The position numbers were made by a program, and so were the translations under genes. Under the pieces are notes generated by a model. That model was not told where the DNA came from. It did not search any database and saw only the letters and a program-made list of their open reading frames with translations. 64,000 bases of DNA from Phallus indusiatus (Eukaryota > Basidiomycota > Agaricomycetes > Phallales > Phallaceae), in contig JAQFWX010000122.1 of NCBI GenBank assembly GCA_027605045.1, forward strand, positions 1-64,000, written 5' to 3'. Below, in pieces: positions 1 to 11,881 of the stretch; the stretch's first letter is position 1, and every line of letters begins with the position of its first letter.

Positions 1-484
1 TTGTCGCAATACGCAGGTATTTATAACTTGCATTTTACTACTCCAAAATATCGCTCCTTATATACATTTTATAAATACTAAAAGGAATTTGCTATGGCCG
101 GGATTTATAAGATTTTTACTAAGACTTTACTAATGACGGCGAATGAGCGTCCAATTTATTTTCGAATGATAACGGTGAAAACTGATTTGGCTTTAGAGAG
201 AAACAGGTGACTTTTATGCAGCTTTCTCCTCTCCTTTTCGTGATGTGAATTGGAAGTTTGCATCGTATGGTGAGAAAATAATTCTCCGACTCGCACGAGC
301 CTGAGAAGGAGCAGTGCTTAGTAAGTGACTCCAACCAAAGCTCGTTGTTTTATAAAGTTCAATCAAGTATTTTTGTTTAACAATGTTTCAGCTATGTACT
401 TGTGTACATACCAACAATACGAAGAATTTAACATATACTGCCACATAACCGAAGAAGCAACTGGGTACTTCTCACGGTTTTTCA
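1..484. other. No gene recognised
   Basis: This is AT-rich sequence downstream of the minus-strand sugar dehydrogenase. The open frames on both strands are short and compositionally unremarkable. Nothing here resembles a known domain, repeat or RNA. Confidence 0.4.
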
Positions 485-2023
485 TTAGGTCCTTTCGACA
501 ACGAAAAGCTACAAAAAGTTCATCAGCTGATATCTGCAGCTTTGATTATAAAGGGCCTTACTTCTCCACTGCTATCGCTACTAACAAATAATCGACCATC
601 TTTTCCGAAGGCGAGGCCGACAGGTCTGATACACTGCCCAGGACATGGATTCAAATCAGCGACCTGGACAATAAACGTAGTATTGGAAGAAGTCGGTCCA
701 TTGTTATCAAATGGTACTCTATTGGAGCAGAAATCAGCGAAGGTCGAAACTACGTTGTGGACTAATAGACCTACCTGACAACCCCATAGCCTGTTGGTGG
801 TACTCGGTCAAAAGAGCCGTGAAACGATACGAACGCATCTCCTATGAGACCTTGGGGGAATCCGTTCATCGAAATTTCAGTTATTTCTGGCTCGTAAAAT
901 TTTATATCCAGTGGAACGGAGTGCGCCTAGTAATAATATTCAGAACGGAAAAAATAACGCGATCAGATGCCTTGCCTGAAAGCTCAGGATGGGAGGCTCA
1001 TTGTTCGTCTTGTTGTTACAAAACTTATTTCCTCTTCCAGGTTCTAAATGAAGACTGAACTGAGCACCACGTTTAAGTTTAGTAAATTGTGGATCTCCAA
1101 CAGGATCCGCGAAAGGATTCCATAAAGTGGTGCAATCAGGAAAACCGAACGTTTTTGGAGGAAAATCTAATTTCACTTTTTCTAATTCGTCGGCCGGATT
1201 ATCGTTGACAAAGGCCGCCGTCAATCCAGTAGAGTTATCAATGGACGCGCCATTTTCGACGACGTAAAGAATATTAGACGGCGAAGTAGGAGAAAACGCA
1301 AACCCGGCCGGATTTCTGATACCAAACGCAAGCAATTCTCCGTCAAAATACGACTGAGGGTTTGATTGTGGGGAGGTGATATTAATACTTCGTATTTGAG
1401 AACGCCCTGAAGACGGATCACGAGCAGTGGGATCGATATTTTGAAACGGACCACTCGCGATGAGTATATTTGTGGTTTCTCCCGGGTTCTGTAATTGGAG
1501 AGTGTGAGTCGTTAAATCTGACAAGCGATTATGAGCACTGTGTGATTCCTTATTTTTATATCAAACAAAGACAAGCCGAACCTCCATCTGGGGGTATATC
1601 ATTTACGATGATCTCTGGACTTCCGACAACACTCTTTGTTTGTGCATCGTAGTCATAAAGCAAGACCTCTCCCGCGGTACTGACATAGAGATTATGCCCG
1701 CTAATCTGGATACCTTGGGTGAAGTTCGGATTAGAAATGACGATGGTGCGTTCCCAACCGGTTTGGTTTTGAACTTCTGTAAAAGCGGTGACGCCTAGAC
1801 CCCTTTCGACGACGAGAAGGTTGCCTGCACCGTCAAAAGTTATTCCTCGAGGAGTGGTAAGATTGGAGAAAATAACATTGGCTGTGAATCCAGGCGCGGT
1901 AGTCACTGGATTTAGAAAAGGTACTCCGGAGGGTTGGAATGACGTGCTGCCGCTGAACACGCCAGTAATGCACAACGCGACCAGAAATGCTACTGGCAGT
2001 GCTACACCCTTAGAAGAAGACAT
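485..2023 (-). CDS. Secreted PQQ-type glucose/sorbosone dehydrogenase family protein
   Basis: Soluble quinoprotein sugar dehydrogenase fold (glucose/sorbosone dehydrogenase, AA12-like). The family oxidises sugars extracellularly using PQQ. I read five exons: 2023-1582, 1517-976, 926-775, 718-562 and 508-485. They join in frame to a complete 438-residue protein. An N-terminal signal peptide (hydrophobic LPVAFLVALCITGVFSG) follows the chosen ATG. Family motifs appear in order: TTPRGITFDGAGNLLVVERG, DPSSGRSQIR, GIRNPAGFAFSP, VENGASIDN, FGFPDCTTLWNP, LDIKFYEP, IGDAFVSFHGSFDR, RPVGLAFGKDGRLFVSSDSSG. It ends in ELFVVERT, as family members usually do. Intron 2 (927-975) is a GC-AG intron; reading through it would wrongly truncate the protein. 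The last coding exon is only 24 nt. Family assignment is firm; substrate and true PQQ dependence are inferred from the family only. Confidence 0.85.
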
Positions 2024-2496
2024 GGGTGAGTGCGAAAGAACGAGAGTGCCAGTATTTAAATTCGATTGCGTGTGGAGAATTCCATCAAGGAACAGTTTTA
2101 CCAGTGAATGCCAATTTACTTGCCGCCAAATGACATACATACCCGAAGCATGATGCATGATGCACTGATGCACGAATCACAATTTCCATCCTAATTGGAG
2201 CTCAAGCGCTGGTTTTGTACGAATGACATACGTTGAAGCTCGAAAGTTCACGCGTTTCCGGTCTGATTCAGTTCGCAACCCAAGAGAAAATAATACTACT
2301 ATCAATGCCAACGCTGTCGTTTTAGTTTAGCATTGAAAGTGTGGCAACACTGATGAAACTCCGAAAGTCTGTTTTTGACGTGATAATGGCTGCGCGTCAC
2401 GATCGTGTCATTAGCGCGCCTTATTTTTCAAAACAACCCAAAAGACAACAAACATAAAAGCATAATAAATTCATAAATACATAGATAAACAATTAT
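2024..2496. other. Upstream region of the sugar dehydrogenase gene
   Basis: This is the presumed promoter of the minus-strand dehydrogenase. It is AT-rich, and I see no clear TATA box or repeat. Confidence 0.3.
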
Positions 2497-2796
2497 TCAT
2501 AGTCCGGTATCAGCGCGAGGACCCACTAGATCGCGTTGCTTCCACATCGTGTATACACGTATCACTCTCACGAGTTTATCAACGTTGTATTGTTTCGCCA
2601 ATTCTCGCGCAATAGACTTATGACCACCGGCCCAAGGTGATTCACCGTTTGATATTTGACTGAATGTACTCAATCCGCGGATTGCCCCCTTTCTTGAATG
2701 AGTCGCTAACGAACTTCCTTGGTGCTTTTCTGATTCGTCATCCGAATCAGCATCAAAACCACATTGCGAAATGTTGATGTTAAGACGAGCGGACAT
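2497..2796 (-). CDS. Small hypothetical protein
   Basis: Single open frame of about 99 codons starting MSARLNINIS and ending near RADTGL. The middle is acidic and serine-rich (DADSDDESEKHQGSS) and the C-terminus is basic and helical (ARELAKQYNVDKLVRVIRV). I recognise no domain. It could be a real short gene, an exon of a longer one, or chance. Confidence 0.25.
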   Translation of the reverse strand: MSARLNINISQCGFDADSDDESEKHQGSSLATHSRKGAIRGLSTFSQISNGESPWAGGHKSIARELAKQYNVDKLVRVIRVYTMWKQRDLVGPRADTGL

Positions 2797-3173
2797 TGAT
2801 CTATTATACGGAGTGTTAGGAAGAAATAGCACAATAAGGGAAAAAATCTACCTCTGATAAGACCATAATTCTTCCTTCCAAACCGAAGTCATTTCGTGCC
2901 CCGAGTGCATCATCTCCGGGTTCTTACGTTCCTGTTGAGTGTATCAGGTCGGCCTTAATTGATCGAAATCCAAGTGAACTGAGGATTTATTTACCATTTC
3001 TCGCCGAATATGCAACATCCCACACATTACATCCTGCATATTTTTTGTAGCATGTGCAAGGATTTCTTCATTTGTGCATGGGAGAGAACGGTTGAGGGTG
3101 GGCAATACCAGTCCTAGAGGCTGCGGCTTGGGTGGTAATGGCCGCTAAGCAAAAAAAAAATCAGATTATGCTG

Positions 3174-4433
3174 TTAGATACGACATGCAACGAAATATAC
3201 CTCTGCATCTGCATTTTCCAAGGAAACGCTAGGGTTAGAAGCAGAATTCAATCGATTCATAATACGGGGCAGAGATCGACTACTCCCATCCGACCGTCTT
3301 TTTCCCGATTTTTGTTCCCCAGTGTGTATAGGTCTCGTCTCAGGAGAAATCCCAATAGGAATGACATCCTGATGAACTCCTCGAAAATGTTTCTTCAATG
3401 TCTCAACCATAAACTCATGGGTATCCAGCGGAAGTTGACGATCATGCAAAAATTTGATGAAACGTCTTTCCAGCCTTGCACATCTTCTACGGTCTTGCAC
3501 CGTCAGATTTTTGTTCTCTGGATCTGTGAACATCACAAAATCGTCGTCTATAATTTCGACTAGTCCAGCAATCGCGGTAACCCGTTTAACATTCTGTAAA
3601 ACTTCGTCCCACTGCATTGAAATCCAATTTACATAAGTGAAATATACATCGTAACGTAATCCCTCAACTTGCCTGACTCTTTGGGATACACCATTTGAGG
3701 TTCGCCATTCGAACCATGTCAAAAACATTGTCATGAAACGGAAGCCGGTCCAACAAGAAATTGAACGGTATAAATATTATATTATTCGCGAGTGTATGTC
3801 CATATTCTTTTGTTAATTGTTCTTTCGAAGGCCATAATTTTTGAACATCAATTCCATAAAACTGCGTTTGTGGCCAACACTGTGCAGCGTCGATAATCCA
3901 TGCACCGTTTCCACAACCCAGGTCGAGCACCCGTTTGGGCTGTTCGTGAACAAATGGGGTCCGGTGGATGGTCGGCCAGCCATAATATATTCTTTTCAAA
4001 AGTTCGTGTGAATTTCGAGCACTGGAATGTAACGGTACGTTAAAAAAATAAAGACAAGAAAAAGTGATCAAGCGGACTTTGTAAGAGCGAGATTATCATA
4101 CGGCAACGGATACGGCACCAGTTCAGCGGAATAAGCTCCGATACAATGCCCTTTGATATCGATGAACGGCCTTTGATGAAAGAAAGCCTTCTTCACGAAG
4201 TTAGCTTTGTTCACTCGCGCAGTGAATTCTTCGTCCGTTAGTCCGGACAACGAAGCTGGTTGCGCTTCAAACAGAACGTCATCTATCCATTTTTGGAATG
4301 TGTATTTCTTGTAGTCCAGCCATGGTTTTGTGATCCGGAGGGTGTGTACATCTTTCAAGTACCTCTCTTGTCGCTCTGCATCACCCTGATCGAATATAAT
4401 TGATTCGATGGGTTCCGTATTCAGAATGGGCAC
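3174..4433 (-). CDS. SAM-dependent methyltransferase (5' end unresolved)
   Basis: Class I methyltransferase with motif I VLDLGCGNGAWIIDAA, an acidic residue in the following FYGID strand (motif II), then VFDMVRMANLKWCIPKSQW and VEIIDDD, which is the usual order in fungal secondary-metabolism-type methyltransferases. Exon joins I can support: 4078 to 4021 (phase 2, giving LALTNARNSHELL) and 3673 to 3611 across a GC-AG intron (3612-3672, giving KSQWDEVLQNVKRV). The last exon runs to the stop at 3174-3176. The N-terminal exon is open past 4433 to about 4590 with no in-frame ATG, so the true start lies upstream in an exon I could not place. The C-terminus looks short for the family. Substrate unknown. 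Confidence 0.65.
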
Positions 4434-7400
4434 GGACGCTTTGAAAGCTGTTATTAGGTTTCTCGACAGGGTTTTACTTTCCTGTGGGGCTTGGTGACAG
4501 CAAACTGTTGGTTTGAGTCCTTTTTCTTCAATGTAAACATGACCGAAGAGAGAAACAATATCGTCGGGGATGATGTGGCTCGGAGCGGATGTTGAAGGGT
4601 TTATAAGTTAGCAAGTGGTGATGTCGTCCTAACGTGAACCAGTGTATCTCCCATTGTCCAATGTCCACGATGGGAGTTTTCAGCACTGATTGTTAAGTGC
4701 TGAGCAAAGGACGCCGACGTCGACGCGTCCTGTGCTGTGGACCAGTAGCGATGAGTAACTTCATTTGACCACGTCCGGATTCTACTTTGCTGCCGAGCGT
4801 GGGTTGAAGCCAGAGGTTGCGAAGTAGCGTCATAGAAAATATCGTAGTAATAACTGGGAAATAGTCACTGTTCGACCGAGGTATGCATGACCATCATAAC
4901 TTGAGCTTTGAGCTTGTTTTTTTTTCTAATTCGATCGATGCCGTATCGCTCCCCAAAGGCCGTTGTTAGTAGCGCGGACTTTTGGATGCGAACACAATGC
5001 ATGATGTGCCTGGCACTAAACGTGGGGTGACGACTCGTGCTGATGCGAGCATGACTTGTATATAGTGATCGACATCGACCGAGGGTATGATTAAATAGAA
5101 GGATGACATAGGACGTGTAGAAAATGTTGGTTGTGGTTGTGTACGTACTGCGATTGCAGTTTCGTGACAAGAGGTCGAATCAAGGGTGTAATAGCCCCGA
5201 CTAGTAGCCATTGAAGGTAGGCGACAATCAGTAAGTACTTGAGGGTTGTCGCGGCTGGGTATTTTATCGGCCGTAGCTAGGTATGGAATAGCCTCGAAAG
5301 CAGTTGCCTCCGAACCGTACTGCAGTTGCCAGTGGAATACTTCAAAGTTCAAACTTCCATGTTTGGTAATTTTGTTTTGGTTGTCTTCGCCTTGACCAAG
5401 GACGGAGACTCATGAAAGCCAGAAAAGCCAGAATACCATTCAAATGTGAAACGGCCGTTTCAACTGAGAATATGACGTGACAATATGAGAGCAAAAAAAA
5501 ACTCGTCAACAGTCTCCGTGGAAGAGTGTGACAGTCGAGTAACGCCTCTCAGGACATCACATGTACATACACCCAACTACGAGTCGGTCGTTTAACCCCA
5601 GTGAAAAGTCCCCGTGTCCGTCACGGCGTGTTACTGACTTTGTCAGTTCCATCTGACGTGAGAGGTACGTTCATGACTAGTTTCTGATTGCATGTGTCTG
5701 ACAGGTTCCACCAGATAGTATTTCTCAGAGTGGTTAGATTTCCCTGTATACTATCTACACGCTAATATAAAAGTATAATGAACTTTTCCAATGGATCGCC
5801 TTGTCGTGCTAGAGTGCCGACACGACCTTTTTTTTCGCCTACTTGGCGGTGTTTAAAATTACAGTGTTGGGAGCATCCTGCCTTTCGCTCTGACCGCCAT
5901 CATCCCACTACGCCGTCTTCGCTAAAGTTCGTCCTGCCCCCCAGTTATCAAGTCATTCTTACGTCTGATACATCCGGAACGCGTAACTCAAAGCAAAGGT
6001 CATAACGAAGAAACAACCAGATACGTGGCATACCACATGAGTGGATCCTTTTTTTGCATCCAACGCTGATTACTTTCTGCTTAGAGCTTTTTAGCTGTGT
6101 TCGCTAAAGCTAAAACCGGCCGAAAATAGCTTCTCATCGCAAGCAGAAGCAGAGAAAATGACGATCATTTGGAGGACGATGCATACATGCGTTTGCAACA
6201 TAAAAACACCGCATTAAAGACTTCATTGGACACTGCACGGTATGAAACTCACTCATTCATTAACTAACTCGGGTACATACAAAGGGTCTTCAATCTGCTG
6301 AGGGCACTTATCCGATATTGTGGAGGAGGTATGTGCGCCCTAATTGGTACTGCTATTTCGTCTTACTCAAGCCGGTATAGATGTACAAACAGATGCTTCG
6401 ATAGCCGTGGACCTGAATATGTACGTGTCGACCATATTTTCGTTTTGATAAAGCCCTGCTTATGTACATCTTAGCATTTCCTTCATTCTTCTCATTTTCC
6501 ATCTTTCACCATCGTTCTAACCACCTTCCGCCCACCATCCCTTCATCACCTTCGGAGATAACGAAAGCGGTATCAAATCTATAGTAGAAACGAGGATGTA
6601 ATTAATTAGATGCATTAATAAACAAAAATTTCTGACAATTGAACATACATAAGCAGGAGGCGGATAAATCAACGAAACTGAAAGAGACTATCTGAGGCAT
6701 CAGGATAGTGCAGAAAGTACCAGGGACAAATGTCTTATAGTCAGAATGGAACAGGATTTTGTCAGTTTTTAACCGTGATGCTTTCAAGGAACTTTTAAAT
6801 TGCTGCCAGTGAATGATTACTTCGGGTTAACATTTGTTGTCACGAGTGGTCAGGAAAAATCCGTAGCGAACATGCGGACTTTTCACTGGGGTTTAACACT
6901 AGAGGCGTCCGAGGTCGCCAACTCCCTTGCATGTAGGGTGCAGCGTTCACAGTTTCTTGTAGCTGAGATGCCTATTGTATACCAGAGAATCATATAGAAT
7001 AGATGTAATTTTCTTTCACCATATACATCTCTAGAACGGTATATACCTCGGATACCTCAGGCCCTCAGCCCTTTTGGTGACCGCCGGACCGGCCCTTCTT
7101 TTTCAACACAGTCCTGTCAGAGCTTTCCTCTTAGTAGGAGTAGGGGGCCATTCTCGAAATTTTCGAGTACATTCTCCGTTAGGGCACATGAATTACAAGG
7201 GAGAACTTGAAATGTACCATCATGGTCGCACCCCAGAGCGCAGGCATGACACCGGCTGTGTTTAATGATGAGTTTACCAAAAGCTCTGCAGCCTGTTTCA
7301 GGGGATGAGTATTTATATGATGACGAATATCTCTGTGAAAGCATACCTTGCAAATGACAGTCTAGACTCTAGGTACTATTAAAGAAAATCTCAAATTTCG

Positions 7401-8757
7401 TGTTGAGGCCGAAGAAGGGAATGTGTGCATGTTAAGATGACTTTAAATTAATCTTCTCGCCTGACGAATGGATCAAGATCTACGGAACTTCGACAAGTGG
7501 CTTAGAGTGGCTTCAGTTTGCAGGATGGGTTCATCATTCAGTGTGTAGATAAGAAGTAGTATATTTCGATATTAGAATATCCAAACTGACTCTATAACAA
7601 TATTAAGACGCTGCAATATGTCGCATCAGAAAAGCCTTTGCTTATAACGGTAGTCTTAATTCGCAAGCGATTAGCGGAAAGGACAAAGCATATGCATTGC
7701 GCCTATTGACAATTTATAGACAACAAGAGTTGAGTGAAGTCACGTGATGAACCACAAATATATACAAACAAGTGCTACATGGAAGCAAATTCTACGGGCA
7801 TCCAGAGCCCTTGCTACATGCAAGGGAATACCGGGATTGCATCTGCGTCAATTCTGCGACTGGATGTCACTGGCGGTGCCATGAAATCTCAGTTGCCTTT
7901 CGCTTCACGTCAAAACCTTAATTTCATTCGGCCTGTCGGAATTCAGGAAATTCCGCTTTCAATTTAAACTGCTCCATCTAGCAAATTGCTCAAGACCTGA
8001 GTACTGAAGATTTTTTCGGCCAAAAATGGTGCGTTGGAGCGGCTGTCCTTCATCGTTCGTATTTACTTGGGACAAATCCAACAGTGCTCAACTATTGGCA
8101 TCAGAACTAAGGATAAAATCGAAGACCAGGCCGACATCCCAGTCAGGGAATAAACCATAGATTTGAAATAATTTATTCCCAAAGATGCGGTTGTTGACGG
8201 GCGCAGCGTTTTAGGTGATGCTTATGCCGAGAGATTACTATGGCATTCGGTGAATTTTCTACATTTTCAGCACTTTTGGCGCCACTGGTCTGATTTTTGG
8301 TTTACTTTGAAAGGGCGATAAAAAGAACTTGAATCGGTTATTGAGCTTTTGTGCTGAAAATAGCTCTTGTTTATAAGCGATTTGCAAATAATTGGCTGAA
8401 GAAAGGGCCTTGGACTCAACGAGCAGGCAAGGTAAATTTTTTATCATCACATTATACCTCACCAACACCTTTAATTTCAGTTTGAGAATACAGTAATTAT
8501 TCGTTGTTGCTCGGTCACTTTGACCCAAAGTCGAGTTGGCGATAATTCAGCATGTTACATATTCCGCGTATGGGCCCGGTATACCAATAAAGCAGAGCAT
8601 TTTGCTTTGCGCCGGAATTAATTTTAACTGGCTTTATCCACCTTTGAAATGAACTCGGATGGCGTCCCGGATGAGCCATATTTTTTAGGCCAACGCTGTT
8701 GCTCAACTAGCTCATGCCAGTAATGATAGAGCTCCATTTGTTTGATTTGAGTCTAAA
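4434..8757. other. Gene-poor 4.3-kb stretch
   Basis: The left edge may hold the 5' exon or exons of the methyltransferase; a 67-codon open frame reads on the minus strand around 4640-4860. Elsewhere ORFs are short, with no recognisable protein family. An 18-bp inverted match links 5592-5610 with 6876-6893. No full transposon or RNA gene was recognised. Confidence 0.35.
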
Positions 8758-8769
8758 ATTTATATATAG
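8758..8769 (+). promoter_or_regulatory. Candidate TATA box of the laccase gene
   Basis: A tttatatata run lies about 30 nt upstream of the second in-frame ATG (8799) but almost touches the first ATG (8775). If it is the TATA box, transcription would start near 8790 and favour the 8799 start, which also leaves a clean signal peptide. Confidence 0.4.
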
Positions 8770-8774
8770 AGCGC

Positions 8775-11402
8775 ATGAACACGCTGAACTACACAAAGAT
8801 GCGAGCTGGATTGTTTCTCAAGTCCTTTCTCCTATTCTGTACTGGTTTGAGTGAAGCCGCTGTCGTCACTCAGCAGTGGACGTTGGCCAATAAAGATATT
8901 GCTCCAGATGGATTTACGCGAAGTGCCGCGTTAGTCAATGGTCAATATCCTGGTCCTTTGCTCTCCTTCAACAAGGGCGATACGGCGTATGTTACGGTCA
9001 ATAACGAATTGACCGATCCGACCATGCGTCGAAGTACTAGCGTTGTGAGTTTTAGTATGGTCATTTTTTTCCAAGTAGCATAAGCTTATATGTCATCTAG
9101 CATTGGCACGGTATCGTACGTTGCACAATTACCTTTCTTTTGCTAGTAGCACTTAAACTGTTTATTCCAGTTCCAGCATCGTAATGCAGAGTGAGTTAGA
9201 TAAATCATTCATTACCTTTATTTCATGATTCTTAATAAACCTTAGAAATGACGGACCATCGTTCGTGACTCAATGTCCTATTGCCCCGAAGTGAGCTAAT
9301 AGTTCAGTAACCTAGATCAGTGAATTGCGACGCTAATGTATTGTCAGCCATTCGTACACGTATTTCATTGCTCCTGGAGAACAATCCGGCACGTATTGGT
9401 ACGTTATTTCATTGATAACGATACATATATCCAATTGTAACCAAACGCGCATTAGGTATCACAGTCACTTGAGCACTCAATACGTTGACGGCATCAGAGG
9501 TCCTTTAGTAATTTGTTAGTGCCGTTCGCCATATTACTATCATATTTACCTCTTACCGGGTGTTTAAGACGATCCCAACGATCCTAACAAAGATCTCTAC
9601 GATGTTGATGATGCGTCAACGTGCGTATATGACTGCTCGTGCCTCGACTGTCCCAGCTCAATTTAATTCTTGTTCAGGGTCATAACTTTGTCGGATTGGT
9701 ATCATAATACAGCTTTGCTTATTGACGGTGTGTTATAAAGTTAACATATAAATCTTTTCGTTCTCAATCACTATCTTAGAGGCATGGTTTGCTGGAGGTC
9801 CAGAACCTGTACCTGATTCAGGATTAATCAATCAAGCGGGTCGTTTTGTGAACGGATCGCTGGTACCACTGACAAGAATCAATGTTCAACAAGGAAAACG
9901 GTATCGATTGAGACTTGTCGGTGCTTCTGCTGAAGGTAATTACAGATTGTTTGATTATCAAGGAGGATTTCTGATTATATTATCTTATAGGCGTCTTCAA
10001 CGTTTCAATCCAGAATCATCGTATGACCGTCATCGAAGCAGATGGTGTGTACTTCAAAAGTCCATCAGCTTTTTAGTTCCATTGAATCTTGTCCTCAGGA
10101 AATGCTGTCCAACCATACGTTGTCGATTCTCTACCCATTTTTCCAGCTCAGCGGTATAGCGTTGTTGTGAGTATCTTATAAATGAAACATTGCGACATAG
10201 TCTGAAAATAAGAATAGATAAACGCCAACCAAACTGTCGACAACTACTGTAAGAATTGCGTCTTAGAAACTCAAAACTGTGGCGCCGATGTAATGAATGT
10301 TTTTTTGTTAGGGTTCCGCGCTACGCAAACTGTTTTGGGATCCACCACTTCTGCGACAAATCCCAACTGTAAGTCCTCTATATGGGACACTCTTTTTGTC
10401 AAAAACTATCTTAAACTAATTGCCGAATCAAGTCAACGGCTCGGATACTTTTGCTGTTCTCCATTATGCCGGCGCTTCTTCGGACGAGCCCACTAGCTCT
10501 CAAATCTTCTCTTCGGGACCGGTTCAGTTCAACGAAACAGGCTTGGTCGTACGTTAATAACTCATTTGAGATATGACTTTAAGTGACCTTGATGAAATTT
10601 CAGCCTATATTTAACCCGGGTGCTCCAGGTGGTGATTCGCCTCCGGACCATCTCTTCAACTTCACTTTCCGCCCTAATGCGTCTAACGGCGACGTCTGGG
10701 TAGGTACAAACAAACTATAGTCAACCCATTTGATGTCAATATTTTCTATAGCTTATCAACGATATTCAATATCAATCACCGTCGTTACCAACTCTATTGA
10801 ACATCCTTACTCATCAAAAGTAGGTCTCAATTTACGTGCTTAGACATAACAACGTTTTTTAATTCACTCTCCCAGCGCGACTTTCGGTGTGAATGAACAT
10901 ACTCTGATTTTACCTTTCAATGCCACTATCGAGGTCGCTTTCATTGGCGGCGCCGGGCACCCCTTCCATTTACAGTATGTATAATTCATCTCAAACTGCA
11001 AAATTCTTCCCTCTAATAAATTGGTTTCAGTGGTCATGCCTTTTCTGTCATCCAATCCGCTTCCGGTGGTGCTCCCAACTTTATAAACCCTCCTCGTCGT
11101 GATACAGTTGCCAGCGGTGGCACACCTGATGCGCCCGTTCGAATCCGTTTCCGCACTGATAACCCAGGTCCCTGGTTTATCCACTGTCATATTGATTGGC
11201 ACTTGAGTATGGAATAAATCCGTCCAATTAGAAGCGCGCGCTGTCACTGATTTTGATTTTTTTTTTTTCAGGGGCTGGTCTTGCAGCTGTATTCGCCGAA
11301 GATCCTGCAGGTATACGCAGTGGACCGCAATCTGTTCATCCTGATCCAGCATGGGAAGAGCTTTGCACCATTTATAACCAACTGCCCGAATCCGAACAAT
11401 AG
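8775..11402 (+). CDS. Laccase (multicopper oxidase, AA1 type), 19 exons
   Basis: Secreted blue copper oxidase; laccases oxidise phenols with reduction of O2 to water.
Exons: 8775-9044, 9101-9115, 9171-9190, 9246-9290, 9348-9398, 9456-9514, 9569-9620, 9678-9727, 9780-9935, 9991-10044, 10099-10166, 10218-10248, 10312-10368, 10433-10548, 10604-10699, 10752-10819, 10876-10974, 11031-11206, 11272-11402.
All joins are in frame and give 537 residues, or 529 if the ATG at 8799 is used. All four copper-ligand motifs are present: HWHGI, GTYWYHSHLST, GHPFHLHGHAF and [12 protein letters not shown]. The residue ten after the T1 Cys is Leu. Signal peptide: [16 protein letters not shown]. Exons 2 and 3 are only 15 and 20 nt.
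One of the two conserved laccase disulfides appears to be lost: STQYV replaces STQYC, and the partner Cys is absent from GASAEGVF. The C-terminal Cys (EELCTIY) and its CPI partner remain. Confidence 0.92.
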
Positions 11403-11881
11403 GCTTACTTTTATCGAGTGCTTCTAGTGTGGATTTGTTTACCCCGGAAGACTCTCGTGTCATTTATTTAATTACCATATATATAGAATTAAATATAAAG
11501 AATGTTGTTTGTGAAATTTTCATCGGTCGGGAGCGCAAATAGATTTGGATTCGCTCAATATATTCAGCGTTTAGGGTTTAGGGTCTAGGAGCTCAACCCT
11601 AGAACTCCCCCTTCGGACTTATGGGAAGTTGTCTTACAATATCGGAAGGTTATCCATAAAATTTATTCAATGAAGTATTCGTAGTCTTTATAGAATTAAC
11701 TGCGTAGGTCGACTTGTTGAAGTGAGCACAAAGACATCTCTACTGGTTCACAACCATCGTTACAACCGTAGTTACATATGTAGTTGAGGAGAAAATGATA
11801 CTAATCATCATAACTGCATTCAAAATTAGTAACGGTAACGAAACATGACACTCCAGACTTACAAAACCAATGCCCTAAGTT
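11403..11881. other. Convergent intergenic region
   Basis: This lies between the 3' ends of the laccase (+) and the CmcJ-like gene (-). It would contain both 3' UTRs. The shifted-frame end of the CmcJ-like gene extends to 11859. I see no further gene. Confidence 0.4.

Noticed and set aside
940..1524. Reading the sugar dehydrogenase as truncated at ALFFPF
   Set aside because: A GC-AG intron and three further exons restore the complete family C-terminus.
4966..5352. 128-codon minus-strand ORF as a gene
   Set aside because: No family signature, and the region has no coding neighbours or splice support; likely chance.
10864..11463. 199-codon minus-strand ORF opposite the laccase
   Set aside because: It overlaps validated laccase exons and introns on the other strand; a shadow frame.
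11570..11590. Telomere-like ttagggtttaggg
   Set aside because: Only two units, of irregular length; too short to call an interstitial telomere.
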